Translations under genes and position numbers: made by a program | Part shown: piece by piece, positions 16,371-24,118 of the stretch | Layout: each line of letters begins with the position of its first letter | How positions within the stretch are numbered: position 1 is the first letter of the stretch | Notes under the pieces: generated by a model | Told to the model about the DNA's origin: nothing | What the model saw: the letters and a program-made list of their open reading frames with translations, nothing else | The model's database searches: none | Source: Candidatus Aquiluna sp. IMCC13023 | GTDB lineage: Bacteria; Actinomycetota; Actinomycetes; Actinomycetales; Microbacteriaceae | Direction: 5' to 3' | NCBI RefSeq assembly: GCF_000257665.1 | Contig: NZ_AJKR01000003.1 | Span: forward strand, 1-64,000 | Length of the DNA: 64,000 bases

Positions 16371-18032
16371 ATGCAGGCCCTAAAAAACACTTTTAGAGCT
16401 ATTGGTGGCCCGTGGCTCCTGGACCGTCTCCAGTCGGTACTGGTTGGAATTCCAGTAGTCCTAATTGTTAGCTTGGCCTGGTCCGGAGCAGCTACTTGGG
16501 ATCAGTATTTAGTTACCTTGTTGAGCAACATACTTATTTTTGGCCTTGTTCTATTAACTTCGGAGCTTGCACGGCGCACAATCTTCGCTTCAATTCGTGA
16601 GCGACCCGCCAACCCTTTCCTGGTCTTAGCGTTCGGTGCCGGATTGGGTGCGGTTGTCTATCTGCTGGAATGGTTTTTGGAAAGCTCGCTAGCTGACCTT
16701 GCTGCCCTGCCAAGCTTGGGGCGGTTGGCAGTTTTCACGGCTGCCGGGGCAATCTTGATTCCAGCAGCTTCGCTGCTGGAAAGACTCAGAAGACGCTCCA
16801 GAGTCCGTCGCAGAATCAATCTTGAACGAGTCACCGCACCTATTGACCAGGCAAAATTGAGCGCTAACTTGGCGCTGGTATTCGATGATCTATCTGCAAA
16901 TGTGTCTGCAAAGTTCCGCCAACTACGTCGGGATGTGGGGCTTACCAGTCGAGACTCGCTGGAACGAGTGATCATGGACTGCATTAAACCGCTCTCCAAG
17001 TCGCTGGCCCATCTCAGTGGTCCCACAGCCCGCTACTTCCTTATCAGGGGAACCACTGCCGAGGCGCTGGCGCTAAGGCCATTTGGCACGCCCATTCCAG
17101 CGGCGTTTGTATACGCGGCAGGGTTCTGGCTGGTTAATGTGGTCTTCGGCAGAGGTGGAAGCGCAGTGATCCCTGCGCTAAGTAGCTTCTTTCTGCTGAC
17201 AATAACTATATTTTTTGCCCAGTTAGCTTGGTCGAAATTCGCTCTTGGCAGAGGTCTCTTGGCGATTCTTGTCTTCGCCTCAATAATGTCGATCCCGATC
17301 ACCTCAGTGAATCAGTTCTATCTTTCGGGTTCCATCCAACTTGAGGGCGTTGTGGCCGGGTTGCTGCTGAATTTCGTTGTTGTTAGCTCCTTGCTGGTGA
17401 CGGCGGCCCTAATTTCATTTCGTCCCGAGCTCCAAGTTGGGGAGTACAAGAACGTACTCCAGAACGGCAAGAACGGGTCTCTGAATCAGGCTTTCAGTGC
17501 GATGATCTACCGGAGGCTGTCCCAGAAGCTACACGGGGCAGTTCAGTCCGATGTGCTTGCACTCCAACTCTCAATAGATGCAGCTCAGACGATTGATTCG
17601 GTGGAGCTTGAGGACGAGGTAATCACAATAATCGAGAAGGCACGAGATGAGTTTCTGGCCGACGCTGAACGACCTTTATCCAATCGTGTGACGGCGCTTA
17701 TTGACCAATGGGCTTTCCTTGCTGAAGTGGTTGTGACTAACAGCTGTCAGGACCTATCCCCACTTCAGGAAAGCATCTGCTTCATGCTAATTCAGGAGGC
17801 GGTGACCAACTCAGTTCGTCACGGGTCCGCCACAAGCATCGAGGTAAAGCTGAGCAGCGAAAAATCGGGAGTATTCAATCTAAGCGTTGTCGACAACGGC
17901 ACTGGGCCACTTGCAAAAAGCTCGAAACTGGGTTCCGGACTCAGTGTGCTGAGAGCGCTCACGGAGGATGAGTTCTCCTTGAGCTTCAATGAGGGCGGCG
18001 GCGCCAAATTGACAGCAACCATATATTCTTAG
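16371..18032 (+). CDS. Membrane sensor histidine kinase of the HisKA_3 type (second copy)
   Basis: Starts at ATG 16371, directly after the regulator. The 553 residues have the layout of the kinase at 4406: N-terminal hydrophobic segments, a charged middle, a second hydrophobic group at ~240-345, then catalytic parts. The phospho-acceptor candidate is H388 (KLHGAVQSDV), again with Gly after His. The ATP-binding domain is canonical here: N480 in QEAVTNSVRHG, D508 in VVDNGTG and the LGSGLSVL G2 box. It should therefore be an active kinase, unlike its diverged paralogue. No extracellular sensor domain is visible, so the signal may be sensed within the membrane. Confidence 0.85.
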   Translation: MQALKNTFRAIGGPWLLDRLQSVLVGIPVVLIVSLAWSGAATWDQYLVTLLSNILIFGLVLLTSELARRTIFASIRERPANPFLVLAFGAGLGAVVYLLEWFLESSLADLAALPSLGRLAVFTAAGAILIPAASLLERLRRRSRVRRRINLERVTAPIDQAKLSANLALVFDDLSANVSAKFRQLRRDVGLTSRDSLERVIMDCIKPLSKSLAHLSGPTARYFLIRGTTAEALALRPFGTPIPAAFVYAAGFWLVNVVFGRGGSAVIPALSSFFLLTITIFFAQLAWSKFALGRGLLAILVFASIMSIPITSVNQFYLSGSIQLEGVVAGLLLNFVVVSSLLVTAALISFRPELQVGEYKNVLQNGKNGSLNQAFSAMIYRRLSQKLHGAVQSDVLALQLSIDAAQTIDSVELEDEVITIIEKARDEFLADAERPLSNRVTALIDQWAFLAEVVVTNSCQDLSPLQESICFMLIQEAVTNSVRHGSATSIEVKLSSEKSGVFNLSVVDNGTGPLAKSSKLGSGLSVLRALTEDEFSLSFNEGGGAKLTATIYS

Positions 18033-18149
18033 CCTGCACCAGGGCTCAACTTTTCCAAAGTCGACTTAGCACCAAATCACCTCTACCTGCGGCCGTCGTT
18101 GAGACCGATTTCTTCCGGGGGAGCGAGGGAGTGATCCAGTTTTGGCTGC

Positions 18150-18340
18150 GAAGCCTCAATGGTTTCCAAAAGTCAACGCCCGCTCGCTGTTTATGCGAAG
18201 AGCCATCAGAGGCGGGCTCTTTCTTTGGTAACTGAAGGAAAGCGATTTAGTGCAACCGTCATTTTCATTACCAGTGTTCCCGAGAAGACCGTGTCAGTTG
18301 GTTTAGTGCACTGGTGGCCTCTACCTAGCCAAGCCTGGTA
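18150..18340 (+). pseudogene. Decayed fourth copy of the shared C-terminal surface module
   Basis: One frame reads KVNAR; after a frame change the next reads LAVYAKSHQRRALS, then EGKRFSATV and PEKTVSVG. These align in order with KLNAGS, VAVYAKGHKGKTLS, AGKWFKTTI and QRRTAAVG of the protein ending at 565. DNA similarity appears to continue to CCTCTAC near 18325. The short ORF from 18159 has no gene-like start and is best seen as this relic. It shows that another adhesin gene once ended here. Confidence 0.65.
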
Positions 18341-18407
18341 CCGGCCACTAATCTACTCAAGCAAAAAATTTCGCAACAATTGACGCTTCCCTGACTCTTA
18401 TTTTGTC

Positions 18408-18449
18408 TAGTAATGTCTGGTCCTTTACTAGTAATGTCTGGTCCTTTAC
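18408..18449 (+). repeat. Two tandem 21-bp units upstream of a LuxR-type gene
   Basis: The 21-mer that begins TAGTAATGTCTGG and ends CCTTTAC occurs twice without a gap, followed by a partial third (CGCAATGTTCG). The period equals two helical turns, and the gene start is at 18507, so it could be an operator for a dimeric or multimeric regulator. Confidence 0.7.
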
Positions 18450-18506
18450 TCGCAATGTTCGTTCATTTATTGGTGCATTTGAGTCAATGAGTGCATACTC
18501 AAGAGC

Positions 18507-19265
18507 ATGTTGCAAACAACGGAAGTTACCGACCAGCATCCGTCAAGGGCTGGGATGACATTTGATGTTGATAGATCTGTGATAATGCACGAAGCGGCTT
18601 CGCTTTTTTTATCCTCTAAGACAGCCTCAGAACTTTGTAGAGGATTCGTCATGCACCCGATATTGGGCGAGCATGTAATCGGATCCGAAATTCTGTTGCT
18701 GACTCAAAATGCAACAATAAAAACGCTGGCCTTCTTCGGCAGGCCTTTCTCCAGCCAGGGAGAACTAGTTTCTCTATGGGACCATCAGCTCATTCCCGAG
18801 GCTTTCAGAGCTAACACAGTAACTAAGGGCAGTTTCAAGCCGGAAAACGGTGAGGAGGTATTTGTCTACTGCTACCCGTTTTCGACCCTAACTCAAACCC
18901 TTGGCGTGATCGTCCTTCTAAAATCTGAAGAATATGAAGTTGAGCTCTTAAAAGAGGACCAAATAACTCTTGCTCTTGTGGGGGCCCTGTGGCTCGAAAG
19001 CGTAGGTGCCGGGAACATCGAGGATCGTCACGGTACCGGATCGGGTAATCCGGCAGACTTGAGTGAACGCCAACTATCGATTCTTCAGCAGATGTCCGAA
19101 GGCATGACAAATGCGCAAATCGCATCGGTGCAAATGCTTTCTCAATCAACAATCCGCCAAGAAACTATGAGGATTTTCACGAGTCTGTCAGTGTCCGGAA
19201 GGAGCGAGGCCGCTAAGCGTGCACTGCATCTGGGTTTAGTCAGTAAATCGCAAACTACGCTCTAA
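18507..19265 (+). CDS. LuxR family transcriptional regulator with GAF-like N-terminal half
   Basis: ATG 18507 has no strong ribosome site. The N-terminal ~185 residues look like a GAF/PAS-type sensory domain (alternating strands such as SEILLLTQNATIKTLAFFG and VFVYCYPFSTLTQTLGVIVL), but I cannot assign a family firmly. The C-terminal ~65 residues are a clear LuxR helix-turn-helix (SERQLSILQQMSEGMTNAQI… STIRQETMRIF). There is no receiver domain, so it responds either to a ligand or to a protein partner. Tandem 21-bp units just upstream suggest auto-regulation. Confidence 0.8.
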   Translation: MLQTTEVTDQHPSRAGMTFDVDRSVIMHEAASLFLSSKTASELCRGFVMHPILGEHVIGSEILLLTQNATIKTLAFFGRPFSSQGELVSLWDHQLIPEAFRANTVTKGSFKPENGEEVFVYCYPFSTLTQTLGVIVLLKSEEYEVELLKEDQITLALVGALWLESVGAGNIEDRHGTGSGNPADLSERQLSILQQMSEGMTNAQIASVQMLSQSTIRQETMRIFTSLSVSGRSEAAKRALHLGLVSKSQTTL

Positions 19266-19785
19266 ATCAAGTAGAACAACATTCCCTAGAAATTCATAGA
19301 ATTTGAGCGAAAGCGCTATGTTTTCTGTTGAATTCGTCGCATTTGGTTCATAACCGCCTAAGCACCGACAAGTGAGTTCGTTCAGCGCAGTGCGCATGGC
19401 GGCGGCCCTTGCGGGCAAGTCAAGCATGTGGCGCATCTTCTTCTATGTCTTAGTTGTAGCGGACCTTGGCGAACACTGTTTTCTAGTCTGGGAGACAAGG
19501 GGTCGTGTGTTTAGATCTCGTCAACGGACTGATAGTCCTCGCCGCCGGGGATGACGACACCCAGAAAAGCAGAAGTTGTCTGTGATTTATCCTTTGACCG
19601 GCGGTTTCGTAACTGAATTCCGCTCGTTGACCAGGCGCACTTTAACAATGTCTGAACTTTACGGTCCTTCCTCTCACGCATCCCCCCTAAATGGAGGACA
19701 GTTCCCTAACCTTCTTTAGCGAGTACGTTTTGGGACCCATCGGGATCCGACTAATCACTTCTTGCGGTCGACGTAGAGGAACCTT
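19266..19785. other. Intergenic stretch with a decayed tRNA-Pro fragment
   Basis: This 520-base gap contains the weakest tRNA-Pro 3' fragment (19485-19526) and the leader of the large adhesin. ORFs within it look random. No clear promoter is seen apart from the good ribosome site AGAGGA before 19786. Confidence 0.45.
19485..19526 (+). repeat. Decayed tRNA-Pro 3'-half fragment, copy 4
   Basis: AGTCTGGGAGACAAGGGGTC matches AGTCTGGGGGACAAGGGGCC of copy 3 at all but two positions. The T-arm that follows (GTGTGTTTAGATCTCG) is mutated so that it no longer pairs well. Probably an old junction of the same kind. Confidence 0.5.
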
Positions 19786-22700
19786 TTGAGGGTATTGAGC
19801 ACAAGGTCCAACGCTCTAAACGCCGTTTTGTCTGCAGCGCTGCTGTTTCTTAGTGCGTTAGTGCCGGCGACCATCTCTCAAGAGGCCGAAGCCGCTACTC
19901 CTACCACCTCTGGCATTGAGCTCGGGGCCGCTTCATCCTTCGTTGTGCTGGCCGGAACAGGCATCACACATTTAGGCACATTTGATGGCCTGAATTATAG
20001 GTCCGTTGCACGTGGTTCTAATGGTGCAGATTTTGGGAGCAGCCCAAACGCAGGCTTCACTGGATCCGAGACAGTGAGCACCATCGGAACAAAGTACGTT
20101 GGAGTCGATGCATCCGGCGCGGAAGCCCAAACTGCTATGACCAACGCAAAAACTTCTCTAGAGAGCGCCTATGACGAAGCCTTCGGGCGAACTAGTGATA
20201 CTGTTCTGCCCACCAAGGAGATCGGCGGCCAAACGCTGACGTCCGGAGTCTATAACCGTGGTGATATGCAGATTTCTGGCACTTTAACCCTTGACGCCGC
20301 GATGGAACCAGACGCGGTCTTTATATTTAAGTCCGCGTCCACTCTTGTTACTATGCAGAACAGCAAAATAATTCTCATAAATGGCGCCCAGGCTTGCAAC
20401 GTTTTTTGGCAGGTTGGTTCCTCAGCGACCCTGGGAGGAGACTCAGATTTCAGTGGGAGTATCCTTGCCCACACTTCGATCACCGCTGAAAACGGCGCAG
20501 ACATCAACGGGCAGTTACTGGCTAAATATGGCGCGGTGACTCTTATCAACAACACGTTTGTAAATGACTCTTGCGTCGTGACTTCTGTGTCCTCCTCTCC
20601 AGAGGATGTGCCTGTCATTAGAGGCCAAGCTAAAACGACAGTCAGTTGGTCAGCGCCTAGTGCGACCGGAGGAAGTTCGATAACTGGCTACACCGCTCGC
20701 GCCTATGAGGAGGAAACTGGTGGAACCGCAGTTGCTTCTTGTTCAACTACAAACTTGACGTGTGAAATTACTGGACTGTCCAATGGAACTACTTATTACG
20801 TTGGCGTTACGGCTGCCAATGGAATGGGCGAGTCTGTCGAATCTAGCCCACGGGTAAGCGTTGTCCCTGCGGCCGCTCCTGGTGCACCCACTATTTCTTC
20901 TGTAACAGTGGGCAACCAGAGTCTTTCCGCGGCATTTAGTGCCGGAAGTGCTGATAGTAATTCGCCAATCACTGGTTATCAGTACTCACTTGACGACGGC
21001 AGTAATTGGCTCGATTCTTCGGCTACATCGAGCCCTCTGCTGATAACCGGCCTCACCAATGGGACTAGTTATGATCTAAAAATTCGAGCTCAAAGCGATA
21101 TTGGAGTCGGAGACCCATCAGACACTTTTTCTAAAACCCCGATCGCGAAGCCCGAGGACGTTGATTCGAGCACCATAAGCTATGTTGCGAGTGGGAGCTC
21201 AGCGCAGGTTAGATGGACCGCCCCAAATGCCAACGGCGCCGAGCTTATTAGTACAGTCGCGACGGCCTTCAGCTCGGAATTTGGCGGCACGTCGATAGGC
21301 ACCTGTTCGGCAATTACGACAGCCACCACTTGTGAAATTTTGGGGCTCAACAATGGCACGACCTATTACGTGTCTCTCATGGCGCGAAACAGTGTAGGTA
21401 ACTCAGACCCATCCGATCCCAGGGTGTTGCTGCAACCAGGTTCTGCCTCCACCACGACTATGACGATGTCCACCAGCTCGGCACAGGCAGGCACCTCTGT
21501 TTCCTTATCCGCAACAGTGACGGACGGTGCAACTGGAACTGTCAACTTCACCACCGATAGCGTTTCAATTTCGGGCTGCGATGCTGTCGCCGTTTCAAGT
21601 AATCAAGCCGTGTGCACCACAACCGCTTTGGCAGCCAAGACGCATGCCATCCAGGCCAACTACTCTGGTGATGTCAATTATGGATCTTCGGCCACCATTA
21701 GCCAAAGTCTCGTGATTCTTTCAGTTTTCACAATCACTTATAACGCCAATGGTGGAAGCGGTGGAATCGCCAGTGCGACCTTTACAACTGGAGGCACTGA
21801 GCTCGTGCTGCCGACTTTAACGAAGACTTCACACTCGCTCGATGGCTGGTATGGCTCTAGCTCTCTGGCAACCAAGATTGGTAATGCCGGGGACGACTAC
21901 GCTCCTTCGAGCTCTAGAACTCTCTACGCAAAGTGGGTGGAAGCTTCAGCTTATGCAACGGGAGACAACACCAAAATTGGATCCATCACAACCCAAGATG
22001 ACGTTGGCAACTCCACCTACTTTGCGAATGCTGGAACTCAGATTCAGGTAACTTACCCGCCTGACGCTTTACCTGACGAAACAGTCCTCGATATCTACCT
22101 CTTGTCTGACAGCGATCGTGCAAATTCTCTTGTCCCTGGCGACAAATCGTTTGTGCTGAATCTCGCCGTTGATTGGTTGGCCGCTGACGGAACGGTCCCT
22201 AACACTGTAGAGAGAATGCCCATTACGGTAATGGTGACTAACCCCGCTATCAAAAAGGGATCCAGGGTCTATTCGCTTTTGGGCGAGACTGTCACAGACC
22301 TCGGGGTTGCTTTAGTGGACGGCTCAGCCACAGTTCTAATCACCGAGGTATCTGAAATTGTGGTCGTATTGACAAATCCAGATGCTCCAACCGGCGTGAG
22401 TGCAACGACAACAACCAATTCAGCAACAATCACATTTACTGCACCAGTTGGAAACGGCGGGGCGTCAGTAACGACTTATGTAGCAACCGCATCGACCGGC
22501 GAAAGCTGCTCATCATCTGGCACTAGTTGCACCATCACTGGGCTTAGCTCATCTACTGGCTACACCTTTACGGTGAGGGCAATAAACTCCATCGGGACAT
22601 CTATCGCCTCATTGGCGAGCTCATCTGTTTCGACTGCCGAGTCTGCCAGTAGCAGTAGCAGTAGCAGTAGCAGTAGCAGCGGCGGCAGCGGCGGCGGAGG

Positions 22701-23535
22701 CGGAGGCGGCGGAGGCGGCGGAGGCGGTGCGCCGGTTGCCGACCCGGAGGAGAAGGAGCTTGACGATCTCGATCCAGAGAAGGAGCTTGACGATCTCGAT
22801 CCAGATAAAGAACTCGAAGAAGAGACTGGAAGAGAGTTTAAGCCGATTGCTCCCTCAAAGCCTGTGAAAGAAACAGGCGTGATTGCAACCGAAGGCGGCA
22901 ATGGTGCACAGCTGGTGGTCGAGAGAAGCGAGACCGATGAAAAGATGGTTATCAAGGGCACTGGCTGGGAGCTTAACATTGGCGCGGCCAAAAAAGATGG
23001 CACGCTAAAGCCTCTTGCTTCCGACTACGCGATCTCGGCTATGGACGGAGAAAAGGTCGTCCTTAGCGGGTTGGGTATGGCACCTAATACCTGGGTAGAT
23101 CTGTATGTCTTCTCGGACCCAGTTTTCGTTGGCACCGTAGAAACAGATGCTCAGGGGGGTTTCGACGCCGATTTCGATATTCCATCAGGACTCAGTATTG
23201 GCGCACACACACTCGTTCTTGGGACAAAGAATCAGGCAGGCGAAGAGGTTACCGTGACCATGGGGCTTTTAGTTTTAGCTTCAGTCGTTTCTAGCGAGAA
23301 GGTAAACGCCGGTTCATTCCTCGGTTACGTTGCTGTATACGCACTCGGACACAAGGGGTCAACAATCTCTTGGAAGATAGCGGGTGAGTGGTTCAAGACC
23401 AAAGTTACCTCGCGATACCAAGTGTTCCAGCGAAAGACTCTTGACGTAGGAGTCGACGTAAAAGTCGACATCTATATCACGGCCGCTGGTAGAGATCCGG
23501 TCAGGAAGCTATCAAGGCAAGTTAGAACCAGGTAG
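19786..23535 (+). CDS. Large secreted adhesin with DUF3494 ice-binding-like domain, FN3 and InlB repeats
   Basis: TTG 19786 has AGAGGA 5-6 bases upstream. Domains in order: signal peptide (to ~36); DUF3494 ice-binding-like domain (~40-263, e.g. GSSATLGGDSDFSGSILA, NGQLLA); three fibronectin III modules (~268-555); an Ig-like module (~556-645); an InlB-type repeat (~648-719, ITYNANGG … TLYAKW); an unrecognised module (~720-865); one more FN3 (~866-953); a Ser run and Gly run (~955-982); two perfect EKELDDLDP repeats; and a C-terminal module (~1039-1249) shared with the proteins ending at 565 and 3320. No LPXTG or lipobox is visible, so attachment to the cell may depend on the C-terminal module. 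Probable role: attachment to ice or particles (inferred from DUF3494 families). Confidence 0.85.
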   Translation: MRVLSTRSNALNAVLSAALLFLSALVPATISQEAEAATPTTSGIELGAASSFVVLAGTGITHLGTFDGLNYRSVARGSNGADFGSSPNAGFTGSETVSTIGTKYVGVDASGAEAQTAMTNAKTSLESAYDEAFGRTSDTVLPTKEIGGQTLTSGVYNRGDMQISGTLTLDAAMEPDAVFIFKSASTLVTMQNSKIILINGAQACNVFWQVGSSATLGGDSDFSGSILAHTSITAENGADINGQLLAKYGAVTLINNTFVNDSCVVTSVSSSPEDVPVIRGQAKTTVSWSAPSATGGSSITGYTARAYEEETGGTAVASCSTTNLTCEITGLSNGTTYYVGVTAANGMGESVESSPRVSVVPAAAPGAPTISSVTVGNQSLSAAFSAGSADSNSPITGYQYSLDDGSNWLDSSATSSPLLITGLTNGTSYDLKIRAQSDIGVGDPSDTFSKTPIAKPEDVDSSTISYVASGSSAQVRWTAPNANGAELISTVATAFSSEFGGTSIGTCSAITTATTCEILGLNNGTTYYVSLMARNSVGNSDPSDPRVLLQPGSASTTTMTMSTSSAQAGTSVSLSATVTDGATGTVNFTTDSVSISGCDAVAVSSNQAVCTTTALAAKTHAIQANYSGDVNYGSSATISQSLVILSVFTITYNANGGSGGIASATFTTGGTELVLPTLTKTSHSLDGWYGSSSLATKIGNAGDDYAPSSSRTLYAKWVEASAYATGDNTKIGSITTQDDVGNSTYFANAGTQIQVTYPPDALPDETVLDIYLLSDSDRANSLVPGDKSFVLNLAVDWLAADGTVPNTVERMPITVMVTNPAIKKGSRVYSLLGETVTDLGVALVDGSATVLITEVSEIVVVLTNPDAPTGVSATTTTNSATITFTAPVGNGGASVTTYVATASTGESCSSSGTSCTITGLSSSTGYTFTVRAINSIGTSIASLASSSVSTAESASSSSSSSSSSSGGSGGGGGGGGGGGGGAPVADPEEKELDDLDPEKELDDLDPDKELEEETGREFKPIAPSKPVKETGVIATEGGNGAQLVVERSETDEKMVIKGTGWELNIGAAKKDGTLKPLASDYAISAMDGEKVVLSGLGMAPNTWVDLYVFSDPVFVGTVETDAQGGFDADFDIPSGLSIGAHTLVLGTKNQAGEEVTVTMGLLVLASVVSSEKVNAGSFLGYVAVYALGHKGSTISWKIAGEWFKTKVTSRYQVFQRKTLDVGVDVKVDIYITAAGRDPVRKLSRQVRTR
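22648..22728 (+). repeat. Coding microsatellites for Ser and Gly runs
   Basis: (AGTAGC)n at 22648-22680 codes for the Ser run; GGC/GGA triplets up to 22728 code for the Gly run. Both units are multiples of three, so slippage would change linker length without breaking the frame. Confidence 0.85.
22750..22803 (+). repeat. Perfect 27-bp tandem duplication coding EKELDDLDP twice
   Basis: The 27 bases at 22750-22776 are repeated exactly at 22777-22803, and a diverged third unit (DKELEEETG) follows. Exact identity indicates a recent duplication in the acidic linker of the adhesin. Confidence 0.9.
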
Positions 23536-23709
23536 TTTCTGCATAAGTAAGTAAAACATAACCACCACATGGCTCTATGCTTCGATGCTTGCCAACTCGC
23601 CCATTGAAGAAAACAGCTTGGTGGGACAGTTCATGCTCAAGCCTCGCCCGGCGTAAGGTGCCCCAATCAAAAAGCCTTGCAAGCTGGTTAGTCCGATGTA
23701 CGGCTACCG

Positions 23710-24057
23710 TTATCGCCGGGAATTTGGTGACCCCAGCAATGTTTTCGACTGATAAAGCGCTAGGGCTTGAAGGCTTACCGCTTCGATGCGAACGGCTAAA
23801 GACTTCTTACAAAAAATGCTCAAACTCACTTCAGAAATTTTCACTTCATTGGAGCAACCGGGGCACTGAATATGAATTTCTCTTTCCACCTGGGTCGAAC
23901 CATCTGGACGGGGAGGTTTTTGTGAAGCGCTGTCTACTTGATTCCACGGAATAAATTCGCCCGAGACCACAAAGACACCAATTTCTAAGTGCTCACCGCA
24001 GCCGTGGTCGCAGTAAAAAGAACACTGGTATCCGTTCTCGACAGGACTGGCGGTCAT
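23710..24057 (-). CDS. Hypothetical protein with four-Cys zinc-ribbon-like pattern (115 aa)
   Basis: I chose the ATG at 24057 because it has GAAAGGG 5 bases upstream; a longer frame from TTG 24108 has no ribosome site. Cysteines are arranged as CSFYCDHGC early and CPGC about 55 residues later, which could bind one zinc. Not recognised as a family. It follows the ABC-F gene on the same strand by ~60 bases. The C-terminal third is less protein-like, so the true extent is uncertain. Confidence 0.4.
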   Translation of the reverse strand: MTASPVENGYQCSFYCDHGCGEHLEIGVFVVSGEFIPWNQVDSASQKPPRPDGSTQVEREIHIQCPGCSNEVKISEVSLSIFCKKSLAVRIEAVSLQALALYQSKTLLGSPNSRR

Positions 24058-24118
24058 CAGAGCCCTTTCGAGAATTCTTGATTGATGCCTAAAGGCTGTC
24101 AGATGCAACTATGACTTT

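Larger units (their letters stand above)
18033..18506. other. Intergenic region with a decayed adhesin tail and tandem repeats
   Basis: This 474-base gap holds a decayed copy of the shared C-terminal surface module (about 18150-18340) and two tandem 21-bp units (18408-18449) before the LuxR gene. Confidence 0.55.

Noticed and set aside
18159-18383. 74-residue ORF as a real gene
   Set aside because: It matches the decayed adhesin module better than any independent protein and lacks a ribosome site.
6107-19785. An integrase or transposase gene of the island
   Set aside because: None of the frames in the island shows an R-H-R-Y recombinase or DDE transposase pattern.
22560-23003. Poly-Pro antisense ORF opposite the adhesin linker
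   Set aside because: Artefact of the Gly/Ser-coding microsatellite on the other strand.
23550-23760. Frame with LYASMLANSPIEENSLVGQFM then a stop and MYGYRYRREFG
   Set aside because: Interrupted by an in-frame stop and not recognisable; may be a relic but support is too thin.
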